Source: Diplonema papillatum (taxonomy: Eukaryota > Euglenozoa > Diplonemea > Diplonemida > Diplonemidae). From it: a stretch of DNA of 64,000 nucleotides. The translations under genes were made by a program, and so were the position numbers. Within the stretch, counting starts at the first letter, position 1, and each line of letters opens with the position of its first letter. A model generated the notes under the pieces. The model saw only the letters and a list, made by a program, of their open reading frames with translations. It did no database searches and was not told the DNA's origin. The stretch covers positions 124,001-188,000 of the forward strand of contig JAPJBO010000268.1 of the NCBI GenBank assembly GCA_030068145.1, written 5' to 3'. Positions 1-10,655 of this stretch are shown in pieces.

Positions 1-1073
1 CAAACCTGGTCTCTGGGGGGGCTTTTGTATTAGCACTTGTTGGCTTCGTTTTCTCTTTCATGTGCACCGTTGTTCCGGAAACCCCACTACTAAGAAAAAA
101 GTCGGCCCTAACCCACCTGCCTGGCCGGCGACACTGAGTGCCAGCTGTGATAGGTAAAGTAGCGAGATTCGGAAACGAAGGCTGACGTTCTCGCTAGGTA
201 CATAAGACTTCTGACAATCGTTGAAAGCTTGCAGGCAATGATCGAGTTAACTTGAAGGTTGATTGGCAGTTGCCGAAGAAAAGATCGACTGCGGCGGGAC
301 GAACGTATGACAAGACATTGCTGACCCGTACGCTGTCTTCGACCCACAGCAATGAGAGACAAATAGACGAGTGAGAGTGCAGGGACTGGAGAGTATGCGG
401 TCGCCTTGCTGCTACAGTAATGCAGACAACGTGCTCTCGTTTTTGACTGACTACGTCGCGGGTATACAAGTTCGTTGGAGTCCGAAGAAGACAAAGCCAC
501 CAAAACATGTTGCTTCATAGGCCTCATTGGCTTGGCTGTGAAGCTTGGCCGTTCTTCCAGGGTTTGGTAGGAACGGTGGTGTCCAAGCGTATCAAATGCA
601 GCGGCGCCCCTAGATGGAAGTCGGCATCCGATGATAGTGTAGCATCTCACGTACCGAAAGCACAGGCCGATGGCCTTCTCAGTATGCGAGACGAACCGCG
701 GGCTGCCCCAAGGCGCTTCCAAGTGATGCGCATCAGATGCACGAAAGTGTATTGGTCCATCTTGACAGCAGGACGATGGCCGTTGAAGTCGGCATCCGAT
801 AATATGTGTGGACCAAGCGACTCCAACTGTAGTTGGCCTTGCTACTGACAGCACATAACAAGGCGTGCTCCGTCGTTGGTCAAAGCCTCGATAGAACACG
901 TATACTCAATGAACCTGCTCCTCAATGCATTGAAGAGCATCGCAGGTTCCACGTCAGGCAAATACGCCAGAATGCTGTCAGGAACCCTACAGCAGTGCAC
1001 GGAAGGAGGCTTCCCGTGTGCAAGACATGCCAACGAACACGACGTATTAAATCGGAAACGATTGGTCATCTTT
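1..1073. other. intergenic DNA, no supported gene
   Basis: No reading frame here looks like a protein. A 16-base direct repeat (GAAGTCGGCATCCGAT) lies at 617-632 and 785-800. The longest open frames have poor composition and no family resemblance. This stretch lies downstream of the CCP5-like gene, so its upper part is probably that gene's 3' flank. Confidence 0.5.
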
Positions 1074-4000
1074 CTAGTCGTCAAAAGCAGTGGGCTTCTT
1101 GCGCTGTTCCTTTTTGCTGACCCCGATAGAACCAGGACGGGGCGCGGCTATGATGTATCTGCGAGCCCGCATAATGTTGCCGTAGAACGGCAACGGCTGC
1201 CTTGCAGCGTCGTCGTCCCTGTGCAGATCGAGAAATGCTGTCAGGATCTGAGCGCCGACGCCGTGAAAGGCAGTCGGGACGAATGGCATCGCAGCGCATC
1301 GGTTGGGCTTGCCACCCGGAAACGTGGTGGTGCAGCCTCCGCTGTAGTGGGCCTCGATGGTCAGCGCAACCGGAACGTTGTACCGGCGTCCCACCACAAC
1401 ACGAGACGTTCCGACGCGGCCTTGTGATAAGAAGTCGCAGTCCGAGAAGTTTGATCCGTGGTAATCAAACAGCGGGCACCGCAGCCCGACAAGAAACGCG
1501 AAGAGGGCCTGTTCTTCGGCTGCCTGCCCCGACAGACTATTTCCGTACGCGAAGATACCCTTCTTCCGCGCGTGCGCATGCAGGTCCAAGTACGCCGCTA
1601 CCCTGGGTGGCCCTTCGCCTGGGAACCCACCCTTGCCCAACGACGGCGCCCCTTTGATGCTGTCAGACGAAGGCGGTGCCGGTTTCACGCCGTCATTTCC
1701 CATCACCACGTTTTCGTTCCCAAGGGCAGCCTCGTCTCCTCCCAAGGACCCGCCCGGCTCCTGGTACGCGATTCTGTCTAATACCTGCAAGAGCGCCCAG
1801 ACTGTCGGGTGCTCATCTCTGTCCGGATTGTCGTAGACTCTGTTGAGGTTCACACCGTTTCCATCGGCTCTACTGAAGCCACGGGTTACCCCATCGGCGT
1901 TAAGCATGGGAACGACGAAAACGTCGTACCATCGAAGCAGCCGTGTCGCGCGGGGGTCGGTGGACAACAAAAAGGCGAGCATGCCCTGGCAGACGTGGCT
2001 GGCCGGCACTTCGCCGGCGTGCACGCGAGCCGTTATGACGATGACCGGCTTCTTCTGCTGCTGCGCAGGTTCAACTGGTACAACCTTCTTGCCGGGACGG
2101 GGCGTCTGTTCCTGGCTGCGTGCAGGCACGTCTTTCACTTCCTTCACCTTGTCAGGGCGTTCAACCTTTGCGCCGTCTTTCTCGTCTACCGCCGAATTGT
2201 CAGGGGGTGGACATGACTCCGGTTGGATTGGTGCTGCGTTTTCACTCGGGGCGCCCTGACCGACACCATTCTTTGGATTTCGGTCACTGCTACCCTCGTT
2301 CACAGGAGGAGTTGACGCGGCGCCTGCCTGCGTCTGCAACTGGCTCGGCGAGGTGAGAGTCGGGAGGGTTTTCGGAGCATCGCAGTTCGTCGGCGCTTGT
2401 TTCTCACCTTTCGGAAAGTGGGGGTGCGCGGCGGTGGCGACAGGCGCTTGTTCGGGGTTTGAGGCGCGCAAACCCACACTGCGCGCTGGCGCCTGACTGT
2501 AAACAGGGCTCGAAGCCCTTCGCTGATTGGTGGTCGCACTGCCGCGTGCGAGCGTTTGGTGCGACGTCGATGCGGACGTCTTTCCCAGCTGAGTGCAAAC
2601 AGGGCTCGGGGCTCGCTCGCCGGAACCTTCGCTGCTCAGGGAAGACGCGCGGTCGATGCCGGTCGGATACGCGGATGTATTCGGTCCTTCTTCGGAGCAA
2701 TGAGCGTCGCTGCTGGCGGGATGCTGGGTCGGGTCGCCTTGTGTCTCGTCTGAGCCCGGTTGGCGAGCGAGGGATCCGACGGCCTCGTCGGCCGGCGCCT
2801 TCGCCGGCGCTTGCTTCTCGGGCTCGGGTCCCCACGCGTCGGTCCTGCGCCCCGCGCTCGTTCCGGAGCTGTTCAACCCGATGCCGCGGACGACCTTCGA
2901 CCCGGGCCCGCCGCCGCGCACGGCGGGCGCGTCGCCCGGCAGCACCGACGACAAGCTGAGCAGCCGCGAGTGCGGCCGCACGCCGCCGGGGTCGATGGGC
3001 AGCGGCTTCAAGGACCGGCAGCTGGCCTGCGCCGCAAGCTGGCCAAGCCGCTCGGCGGACTTGGCGGCGGGGGTGCTCCGCGTCCGGGTGCCGTACGGTA
3101 TGGGGTACAGCGTCCCGTTCCGCTGGGCCACGGGCCCCGGCACGACTGGATCCGGGGCCCAGACGTGCCGGCGGCTGGGGAGGGGCGGCGCCCTGCCCGC
3201 CGACTTTGTCCGCATCGAGTGCCACGGGCTGAGGAGCGGCCCAGCCCCGCTGCTCGGCGGCAAGTCGGCGTGGGACGCGGTCGGGGCGCGGGAGGTCCCC
3301 GGCGCGCTGGTGCGCCGGGCGGCGTCGTGCCCGGGGGTGGTGGCCGGGCGTGGCGTCCGCCCGTCGGCGCCGCCCCGCGGCTTTTTCGGGCACCCCGGCG
3401 GCGTCGGCGGGGGCAGCGCCATCAGCTCGCTAAGCGCCCTCCCATGCTGCTGGGGCGCCGGGGGAGGGGTGGCGGGGGGGGCGGCGGCGGTGGCCAGCCC
3501 GCGGGTGCCTGGGGATGCTGCGGGGTGGAGCGCTGCGGCGGTACTCCGGGGTGACCCGGAGGGGTCGGCCGCGGCGGCGTCCAAGCGCAGCGGGACCGGC
3601 CGGCGGTGGTCGGTTTCATCCGCCGCCGGATCTTCCGCTGGGACGGTCCCGGCGAGCCCCGCGTCCTCGCCGGGGTCCTTCTGCGCGCAGGGGCCGCTGC
3701 CGACGGGGGTCTTGGGCCGCACGCAAACGGCCGGTGGCACCGCCTTTGGCGACGAGGAGCTTTTTGGAGAGCGGGCCGGCGGTATCTTGGGCCGTGCTGC
3801 GTCGTCCGCGGAAGTCGGTTCCTTCTGCGCGCAGGGGCCGCCGCCGACGGGGGTCTTGGGGCGCACGCAAACGGGCGACGGGGCGCTCTTTGGAGAGGGG
3901 GCCGGCGGTATCTTGGGCGGTGCTGCGTCGGAGGAAGGTGGTAGAACCGCGCTGCTGGGCGGGGGGTCAACCTCCGAGGTGATGTAGAGGGAAGGGGTTT

Positions 4001-5594
4001 GGTGGCCGTCTGGTGTGACGGCGAGCAGATTGAGGGAAACGTGCGGGAGACGTGTCGGGGGGTCCAACAAGCGAGATTTGGAAGGGGAGAGGGGTGCTCT
4101 GGGGGTGACGAAATTGGGCACGTTCAGAGAGCGGGAGCAAAGGGATAGGAGGGAGTGCAGGAGATGCGCTTGGGTGTACGGGAACGTGAAGGCGACGGTG
4201 GCGCGTGGGCCGCCGTCGAAGTAGATGGGGAAGGCTAATAGGGCTCGTTCGGAGTCACCGGGCATGGGTTGGAGGCAAGGGGTCGTTTCAATACGTTTGA
4301 ATGGTTTCCCGCGGACCGAAATAACGGGGCGATGACACTCTCCGCTCTTGGGCTGGTAGAGTGTCACGCTCCGGCTCAGGTCGGTGATCGCAATTGTTAC
4401 AGTGGTGGGTGCCGACGGGCAGGCGCGGGCGATCTCAAAACAGAACCACATCCGGTTGCCACCCTTCTCGGGCAAGCACTCCACGGACACCGTCTGCGCT
4501 GCTGCCGAGTACGATGCCCGCCCCATCGACCCGGACTCGAACCGGCTGTTCAACAGAAACGGTCCTACTCGGATGGTGTGCTGCCCGCTGTACAAAAACC
4601 CTGTGCGCCTCACGTCGGATAGCAGGCTTTTCGAAAAAACTCCGAGGTTCCAGGTTTTGGTCGATTTCCGGAGGATCAAAGCGTACACCAGCTCGCATGG
4701 ATGGCAGCTGACGGCGATAATCGATAGAACAGCGGTAACAGCGGATAGACACACGGTAGGAAGGCAAGGGGACTGGTCGGTAGGAACAACCCTCCGCCAT
4801 GTGTTGACGAGTGCCCAGCAAGCGAGAAGCGGACGGTGCCTCTCGGTGTACCATACGACGTCGGCCCAGTCGGTCTGCAAGGGGGGGCTCAGCGAACGAG
4901 AAGGTTGATCGCAAGGCTCGGTGTCGCCTCCCGGCGACTCCGGATCGAATTGGTCGAAGAAGTTTAGAAACGGGCCACCACCCCGCGCACTCAGGAATCG
5001 AGACACGCAGGGGGCCACGGACAGCCCAGCATTCTGCCCGGAAAACTGCTCGGGAGGGGATTCTTGCCCGGTAAGCTGTCCAGCAGTTTGCCCTGTGGGT
5101 TGCCCGATATGCTTCTTGGACTCGGTAGTCGATCCCCAGACGTTCTCGTCGGAAAGACACGGCACGGCGCGCGCACTCCAGAGGTCCAGCTGGGCCGGGG
5201 GAAAACTAGGGGTGGCAAGCTGCCTGATGCAGTCTTCGGCCCAGCAACCACGGAAAACCCAATTGGTGCGATCCCCACGCGAAACCACAGCATGCACTAC
5301 CTGCCGGAGCGTAATCAAAGCATCCGACTCTGGATCCGGAACGCATTCGTCGTCTGTCAGAAACAGTTCGATGGAACGTGATTCCAGGCTGGCAAGGGAA
5401 TACGCGCACAGAGCAGAGACTACCGCGCTGCAGCGGACGGGGTCTTGGCACAAGAGATCATCAGCAGTCCCATCAGTAGCCGCAGCAGATTTACCACCAG
5501 CAGCTTTCTTCTTCGGCTTTGCAGACGGGGACAGGGAAACGGACGTCTTGACTCTTGCTGAGACGTCGCCAGCAGTAGCTCGCTGCGTCACCAT
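1074..5594 (-). CDS. CCP5-like cytosolic carboxypeptidase (M14 family) with a giant disordered insertion
   Basis: A zinc carboxypeptidase of the cytosolic carboxypeptidase group, which removes glutamates from tubulin tails; CCP5 acts on the branch-point glutamate. One open frame of 1506 residues. The CCP N-domain is seen near residues 345-510, with the hallmark SRFESGS. The catalytic core has RVHAGE (zinc ligands H1192 and E1195), PMLNADGV, GVNLNR (near 1247-1252), LDLHAHARKKGIFAYGN (third ligand near 1339) and TIEAHYS (catalytic Glu near 1413). The spacing in RADGNGVNLNRVY and the DLHxHxxKxGxFxYGN block fit CCP5 better than CCP1 or CCP6. Between the strand LNLLAVTPDG (near 530) and the HxxE strand lie about 645 residues rich in Pro, Ser, Ala and Gly, where animal CCP5 has a short loop. 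The first 250 residues match nothing I know. A retained intron near residues 275-325 cannot be excluded (acceptor-like TTTTTGTACAG before the N-domain). Confidence 0.82.
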   Translation of the reverse strand: MVTQRATAGDVSARVKTSVSLSPSAKPKKKAAGGKSAAATDGTADDLLCQDPVRCSAVVSALCAYSLASLESRSIELFLTDDECVPDPESDALITLRQVVHAVVSRGDRTNWVFRGCWAEDCIRQLATPSFPPAQLDLWSARAVPCLSDENVWGSTTESKKHIGQPTGQTAGQLTGQESPPEQFSGQNAGLSVAPCVSRFLSARGGGPFLNFFDQFDPESPGGDTEPCDQPSRSLSPPLQTDWADVVWYTERHRPLLACWALVNTWRRVVPTDQSPCLPTVCLSAVTAVLSIIAVSCHPCELVYALILRKSTKTWNLGVFSKSLLSDVRRTGFLYSGQHTIRVGPFLLNSRFESGSMGRASYSAAAQTVSVECLPEKGGNRMWFCFEIARACPSAPTTVTIAITDLSRSVTLYQPKSGECHRPVISVRGKPFKRIETTPCLQPMPGDSERALLAFPIYFDGGPRATVAFTFPYTQAHLLHSLLSLCSRSLNVPNFVTPRAPLSPSKSRLLDPPTRLPHVSLNLLAVTPDGHQTPSLYITSEVDPPPSSAVLPPSSDAAPPKIPPAPSPKSAPSPVCVRPKTPVGGGPCAQKEPTSADDAARPKIPPARSPKSSSSPKAVPPAVCVRPKTPVGSGPCAQKDPGEDAGLAGTVPAEDPAADETDHRRPVPLRLDAAAADPSGSPRSTAAALHPAASPGTRGLATAAAPPATPPPAPQQHGRALSELMALPPPTPPGCPKKPRGGADGRTPRPATTPGHDAARRTSAPGTSRAPTASHADLPPSSGAGPLLSPWHSMRTKSAGRAPPLPSRRHVWAPDPVVPGPVAQRNGTLYPIPYGTRTRSTPAAKSAERLGQLAAQASCRSLKPLPIDPGGVRPHSRLLSLSSVLPGDAPAVRGGGPGSKVVRGIGLNSSGTSAGRRTDAWGPEPEKQAPAKAPADEAVGSLARQPGSDETQGDPTQHPASSDAHCSEEGPNTSAYPTGIDRASSLSSEGSGERAPSPVCTQLGKTSASTSHQTLARGSATTNQRRASSPVYSQAPARSVGLRASNPEQAPVATAAHPHFPKGEKQAPTNCDAPKTLPTLTSPSQLQTQAGAASTPPVNEGSSDRNPKNGVGQGAPSENAAPIQPESCPPPDNSAVDEKDGAKVERPDKVKEVKDVPARSQEQTPRPGKKVVPVEPAQQQKKPVIVITARVHAGEVPASHVCQGMLAFLLSTDPRATRLLRWYDVFVVPMLNADGVTRGFSRADGNGVNLNRVYDNPDRDEHPTVWALLQVLDRIAYQEPGGSLGGDEAALGNENVVMGNDGVKPAPPSSDSIKGAPSLGKGGFPGEGPPRVAAYLDLHAHARKKGIFAYGNSLSGQAAEEQALFAFLVGLRCPLFDYHGSNFSDCDFLSQGRVGTSRVVVGRRYNVPVALTIEAHYSGGCTTTFPGGKPNRCAAMPFVPTAFHGVGAQILTAFLDLHRDDDAARQPLPFYGNIMRARRYIIAAPRPGSIGVSKKEQRKKPTAFDD
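3640..3945 (-). repeat. in-frame duplicated block inside the CCP5 insertion
   Basis: Two diverged copies of a Pro-rich block occur within the coding region: KIPPAPSPKS...VCVRPKTPVGGGPCAQK, then KIPPARSPKS...VCVRPKTPVGSGPCAQK. The DNA copies centre near 3680 and 3850. The expansion is in frame, as expected for growth of a disordered linker under coding constraint. Confidence 0.75.
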
Positions 5595-7520
5595 TTCGCA
5601 GGTCTACAAAGGTGGGAAGCGAGCAAGGCAACGCAACCCTTTCGAGCTGTTGAAAGGAAGATGAAACGAGGAGTTCAGCTTTTGAGAACCTCAACAAACG
5701 GAGCGGCAAGCCTTCAGCTTGCGGAAGAAGACAGACACGCTGAACTCGTTGCGTTCTTCGAGTGTTCTGCCTCTGCCGAAGGGAGGTTTGCTTCTTGAAC
5801 GACAAACCTGCATGGGGGGTATCAAAAGATCGCGCCGACGCGTGGTCACCGACCGGAACCACACTGCACTCCTTCCGATGGCATCAGAAGGCAAAGCCAA
5901 TGCGCGTGTCGTTGAAGCTAACGTTTGACTCTGCCAGGCGTCTTTCGCGTTCACTCCAGGATCAAGCGATCGATTGTCGCGCGAAGCTCGGTTGTGGCAG
6001 GCTAGGCAGATGGGCCTTTTTCGCGGAGATTCGGGGTGACGGGGGCGGCTAGACGGATAGGCGTTTGAGTGCTCGTTCAGCACAGCTGGGGAGAGTTGCG
6101 CTTCTGGTCACTGGGGGACGTATTTCCTTTTGGTTTGCGCCAATTTGTCCCTGTCTTTCAACAGGGAACGGGGCGGTCGTCCTGTGAAGTGCAAGATTTA
6201 CAAACTCAGCTGATAGAAGCGTGAGTGGCGCATGATACATAAGCTGGGAGTGGTGAAACAGTGGTCCTCCTGTTGAGTGCCATTGGCTCATCAAAGCATC
6301 CGTGCCGAAAAATGTGCATCGTCGTCTTGCGATTACCTGTTCGCTCGTGATGGCTTGCTCGTCTCTTCGCCTCGTCGCATTCAGGCGCGCACTTAGCGCC
6401 TCTTCTCTCCGATCTGCTTCATGGCTTGCGGTTCGATGGCTTCTTCCTCACACCGGTGGGCTGATGCATAGTCGTGTAGCCTTCGCCCACCCATTATGTG
6501 GCTCATCGATGCGTCCGTGTATCTAAGCTCGTTGAAGTCAAAAATACCAGCCCACATCTGAGGCGTATCTAATCCCTTTCAGGTAGCCAAGCCGTAACTC
6601 GTATCCAAGTCTCGCATGCAGTCCCATACTCTATTCAGGCGCCGCTAAAACCGTAAATGTCTCAGCCTACTCGGGCACGCCCATGATCTGCGCGCGCAAA
6701 CCCACGGTGCATCTTGACAAGGGGGAAACAACGCGAACGACGTGCATCAGTCGCAAACAGAATCGAGGCGCAAGGCCATTGGAAAGGGTGCCACAAGCTA
6801 AGATAAGAAAAGATCACCTCCGCTAAGGGGGTATCTGCAGAATTGGCAAAGGCTGTATGCGATAGCAGAGCGGTACAACGGAAATCACGTAGTATGCTTC
6901 CGCGTTTTACTAGTCGATGCTCGCTCAGAAAGCCGAGATGAAGCAGGGGACGCCAACAGGGCCGCTGTAGCCACAAAGAATGGGTCCCCAGAGCCGGAAT
7001 GAGTCCATTGAGCCAAAAAGCGTCACTGGAGGCACGCCGGCCTTCTGAGCCAGCCAATGGAGCAGAAGTACCTTGCTTAGATTACATACATCTCGCACTG
7101 CAGATTCATTCATCCTTGCGGTGGATGAACTTCTCAAGAATTTCTCTTTTTCCTAACGACAGCGAGTGTCAGATTCGCCCACCCGAAGGCACACTCACGA
7201 AGTCTGTTTTTTAGGACTGTTTTTTTTTTTTTTTTGCGAGAAAGCCTGCTTTTATCACGACCACCGTGAGAGGTGCCAAGGCTGTTCTTGGCTTTGGAAA
7301 TACGACGTGCCGGTTTACCGGCGTATGCAGCCGGAGGCAGGTTGGTGGTTGTGCAACTTTGGGATTTTGAGTTTTAGGACGCCATTCTGGAACTCTCATT
7401 CTCGGGCTCCCTGAGTCGACTGATGGGACCCGAGGGGGCGCACTTGCCTTCTTTCACTTAAAGCAGACGAAGGCCTCTTCCGACTAGTGGATCTGTACCC
7501 ATCCCGAGGTCCTCAGCAGC

Positions 7521-7653
7521 ATGGTGTGGTGATAGTATACACACATACGTAGTATGGTGGTATACATACTACCTACATACTACCTACAGAGTACCCTGTA
7601 GTACCATGTGGTACTACGTATTGGTATGTGGTTGTATACACCAACACCAACCT
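7521..7653. repeat. imperfect inverted repeat (foldback) rich in TATACAC/GTAGTA
   Basis: The left arm begins GGTGTGGTGATAGTATACAC and the reverse complement of the right arm begins GGTGTTGGTGTATACAACCA. The interior is a run of ACATACTACCT-type words. It could be a small foldback element or a hairpin made by microsatellite slippage. I see no clear target duplication. Confidence 0.4.
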
Positions 7654-8190
7654 ACTAGTGGATGGTGGAGCGGATGGTGACCCCGATATCAGCGCATATC
7701 CGAACCCATATCCTGCCCTGCACCAGCCCGTACAGTGGATGGGTCTGTCCATACCATGTCTGGCCGTTTTTTTCTACGGGGATACAGACGTTGTCAGGTT
7801 TCTTGGAACAAAGGGTTGTGTTCATCAGGGGTTGAGTTTCGCTCCGTGGGTGCACACACAGAGCCTGCCTTCGTGTCTCCTCCAGTTTCAAACCGCCCAC
7901 CGCGTCAGCCAGCCAGGGCTGTGGCTGGTCCGTGAGCCAATCCAGCAAAGCCAGTCAGCCAAAACCAGCCGCTCTACCCGCTGGGAGATTTCAAAAGCGC
8001 AACGGGCAACTGAAGAAGCGGCGCCCGAAGCACAGGCAGGGTCTCGGTCCAGCTGAAAACCTTTTCAACACGTGTTGCACCCTTCTAAAAACGGCCCAAA
8101 ATCAGGAAGAAAGTGCTCGGAGCAGGAACCGAACCTGGGCCACAGGTAGGCGACAACACCAGACCAACCCGGAGACTGTCCAGAAACGAC

Positions 8191-8352
8191 AGGCGCTTGG
8201 CGTTGTGCGTGCGGATTGATCGGTTTCCCACTTGCATTTACCCGGTTTCTTTTTTCAGGTCAGGAGTTCTAATCAACCACCAAAACGCGCTGCCTACTTC
8301 ATTCTAGCCTGCACAATGCATTGAAGGGCAACCTGCAAGATTGCTACTCCTT
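8191..8352 (+). repeat. dispersed repeat family R1, copy 1
   Basis: About 160 bases with the landmarks GTGCGTGC, GTTGATC, a C-rich CCCACTTG, AATCAACCACCAAAACGCGC and GGGCAACCTGCAAGATTG. The same order occurs at 44526-44716, 58911-59070 and 63597-63760, and degenerately near 48140-48280. Just before it, a sequence near 8111-8140 folds like a tRNA T arm on the minus strand, which hints at a tRNA-derived SINE. No intact tRNA is present. Confidence 0.65.
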
Positions 8353-8626
8353 AAAAAAACGGAAGAAAGCCACACGCTAGCCCACAATGATAAAAAAGGG
8401 TTCACCTACTATAGGATATGTTGTTGGATCGAAAGTTATATCTCTGGGTTGGTACCCTCTCAGAAAGTAGAGTCTTTGGGAGAAGTTCGGGACTAATGAC
8501 ATCGTGTGACGTTCGACCGCGGGTAGTTAATCAAGTTGAAGACGCCTCGCTGGGTCTCTTTTTCACTCGGGTTTTGTTGCTTGAAAAGGGGAAAGACGCA
8601 ACATATTCTCGCGGGGGGGGAGGGGA

Positions 8627-8692
8627 ACCTTAGTTTAATGTTTAAGGCAAAACACTGCCCTCTCATGAAATGAACTCTTTCTTCGAAATAAG
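8627..8692 (+). repeat. dispersed repeat family R3, copy 1
   Basis: Shares an ordered string of words (CTTAGTTTNATGTTT, CAAAACACTGCC, CTCTCATG, a paired CTTCTTCGAAGAAG-type word) with 23584-23660, 56549-56637 and 60259-60345. The best copy (60259) contains two small palindromes, near GATGCTTGCATC and CTTCTCCGAAGAAG. The nature of the element is unknown. Confidence 0.5.
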
Positions 8693-10304
8693 AGGGGAAA
8701 AACACGAAGGGAGTACAAGACTCCGTACGTAGGGGAGGAGACGGGAGCAAGAAGGTGCTCGGGATGGTCAACACCGCATCCTGTTGTGCACCATCGCAGC
8801 ACAGGACAATGCGGGTCTGGCCGCTATCAGGTGAAACGGGCGTGTGTTCGTAGCTCAACAGGAGCACCCATGCTGCGAGAGCACAGGCGATTCCGTCTGG
8901 GGGAGAGGGCAGCTGCAACCGTGCCTGAGCAGTCAGTTAGTGGCAGATGACGTGAAGCTAGCGCCATGAATCTGAATCGCGGAGTCGTTACTTACAAGCC
9001 GAGGACGACATGTGCTAGTCGGGACACGCAACTATTTTCGGAAAATTGGAGGGATTCCCTTGCGATGTTGGATCGATGAGGCTTTCCGGGCTTGCACACG
9101 CTCGTAGCTTCGATTCGGTGCAGGGAATACTAACCCTCGCATTGCACCCGTTCGCTGCTACGCCATGCAAACCTAATTTTGAATGTAGAACCCCCAAGGT
9201 GAAGGTGCGATGTTCTTTTGAGGTTGGCAAAGGGGTACTAACCCGAACGCAGCCAGCGCGCAGTGGTTTGATGGATCTTGGCAGTTTGAGCCTACAATGC
9301 AGGGGGGGTAGAATCCGTGGTGATAGGCTGCATTAATCACTCAGGTGGCTACCCCTCCGTAGCGCCACACCGTTCCGTTTCCGGGCGTGCACTCGTTCGC
9401 ATCATCGTCTTCGAGCGGTCGCTTTCCCAATAGGCCATAGTAAACAAGGGACAGGTAAGTCGATACATTACATGACCGGCTCGGTTTCGATGCCGAAGTT
9501 CGTCGGCGCGCGCGTTCTTTGAAGGAGGTTCCTGCGTTCTTTTTTTCGTGGTGACAAATAATTGTAAACTCGAGAACGTTGGCGGCGTGGTTGGAGACAA
9601 CGATCATGTTCACACGCTAAAACCCCCGGCGTACAAAGCAACACCGCGGCTATTCTGTTTTGGTAGCACAGAGAAGTGCGTGTAGGTCTGGTTCTTAAAA
9701 ACGTGGCTTTTTAAATTCACATGCGTTGGGAAACTGAACCGCATGAGTTCCAAATCTGATCAACTGCCACCATGCCCAGGATTCGGGTTCAGGGTAGTGC
9801 GGTCTTTCAGCATTTGTTAGCGTTTTCCGTATCTTCCGGTACAGTCTTCAGGCAAAGACGCAAGGTGTCAATTTTGTAGTGCCGACGGTATCTACTAAAG
9901 GGATCCACGTCGGACACCTAGCCCCGGCCCCATTCGGGACGACTTCATTGAGAGAAGCAGAATACGTGCCGTCAGATGTATGCCAAACCGTCCAAACAGT
10001 CCAAACACGAGGCAGCTCGTTTTCTGTTTTGCGATGTGCAACTGGCCGCGAGTATTTCTTACAAAAGCAGGTGCCGATCGAACAAGAACAAGCTCGAAGG
10101 TTCGCAATGTCTTTTGTTCTGTAAATAAGTAGCACACTATGCGGTCTGGTCCATCCTTTTGCGCCGCACTGCAGGAGAAACGCAGACAACATGTGCGGGT
10201 TCGCCTACCAACTGGAAGGCCGAGGCTATTTTGGTAGTATAATGTGATGGGGAAAGGTGCGTCGTTTGGCGAACGAGGATTCAGCTAATACATTCGCCAG
10301 GTGC

Positions 10305-10655
10305 TCACACCGCGCTCCTGGTGCCAGCTCTGGATGAATGGCTCGTGGTGAGGGTACAAGGGGTGTGATATATCACACGACCAAAGTCGACGTCTAGTAC
10401 AGCACTCGCTGTACGTAAGGTGTGCGCGGATATACACGCAGGCGCCTTTCCTGCAGGATGAGGAGCAGCCAGCACTACGACAGGAACGATGAGTTCTGCA
10501 GGTCGCGGCCGGGTTCGTAGGAGATGAAGAGGCGCCGGAGGTCTGGCAGCAGCTGGGTGCCCTTGTTACAGACACGACATGCTCGGTCGGCGAGGAGACG
10601 TGTTCTGCGGATCGAGGCTGGGTTCGTAGGTGATCGAAAGATGCCGTCGCTTGGT
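10305..10655 (-). repeat. decayed tandem repeats of the GNAT 3' coding end
   Basis: The last coding block of the GNAT gene (near 10597-10642, peptide SITYEPSLDPQNTS) recurs 106 bases downstream (near 10491-10536, SYEPGRDLQNSS). A third, weaker copy lies near 10310-10365 (PHHEPFIQSWHQE). The first two copies match at about 36 of 45 bases. This is local tandem duplication of a gene edge. Confidence 0.6.

Larger units (their letters stand above)
5595..10299. other. repeat-bearing intergenic region, no supported gene
   Basis: Upstream flank of the CCP5-like gene and downstream flank of the GNAT gene, 4.7 kb. No frame has family resemblance. It holds an imperfect hairpin (7521-7653), a dispersed repeat copy (8191-8352) preceded by a tRNA T-arm-like sequence near 8111-8140, a second dispersed repeat (8627-8692) and a T run at 7219-7236. 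Confidence 0.5.

Noticed and set aside
108-899. 263-codon minus-strand frame
   Set aside because: Atypical composition, no family resemblance, no splice context. Treated as chance.
8105-8175. tRNA gene
   Set aside because: Only a T-arm-like sequence is present on the minus strand. No matching acceptor stem or anticodon arm.
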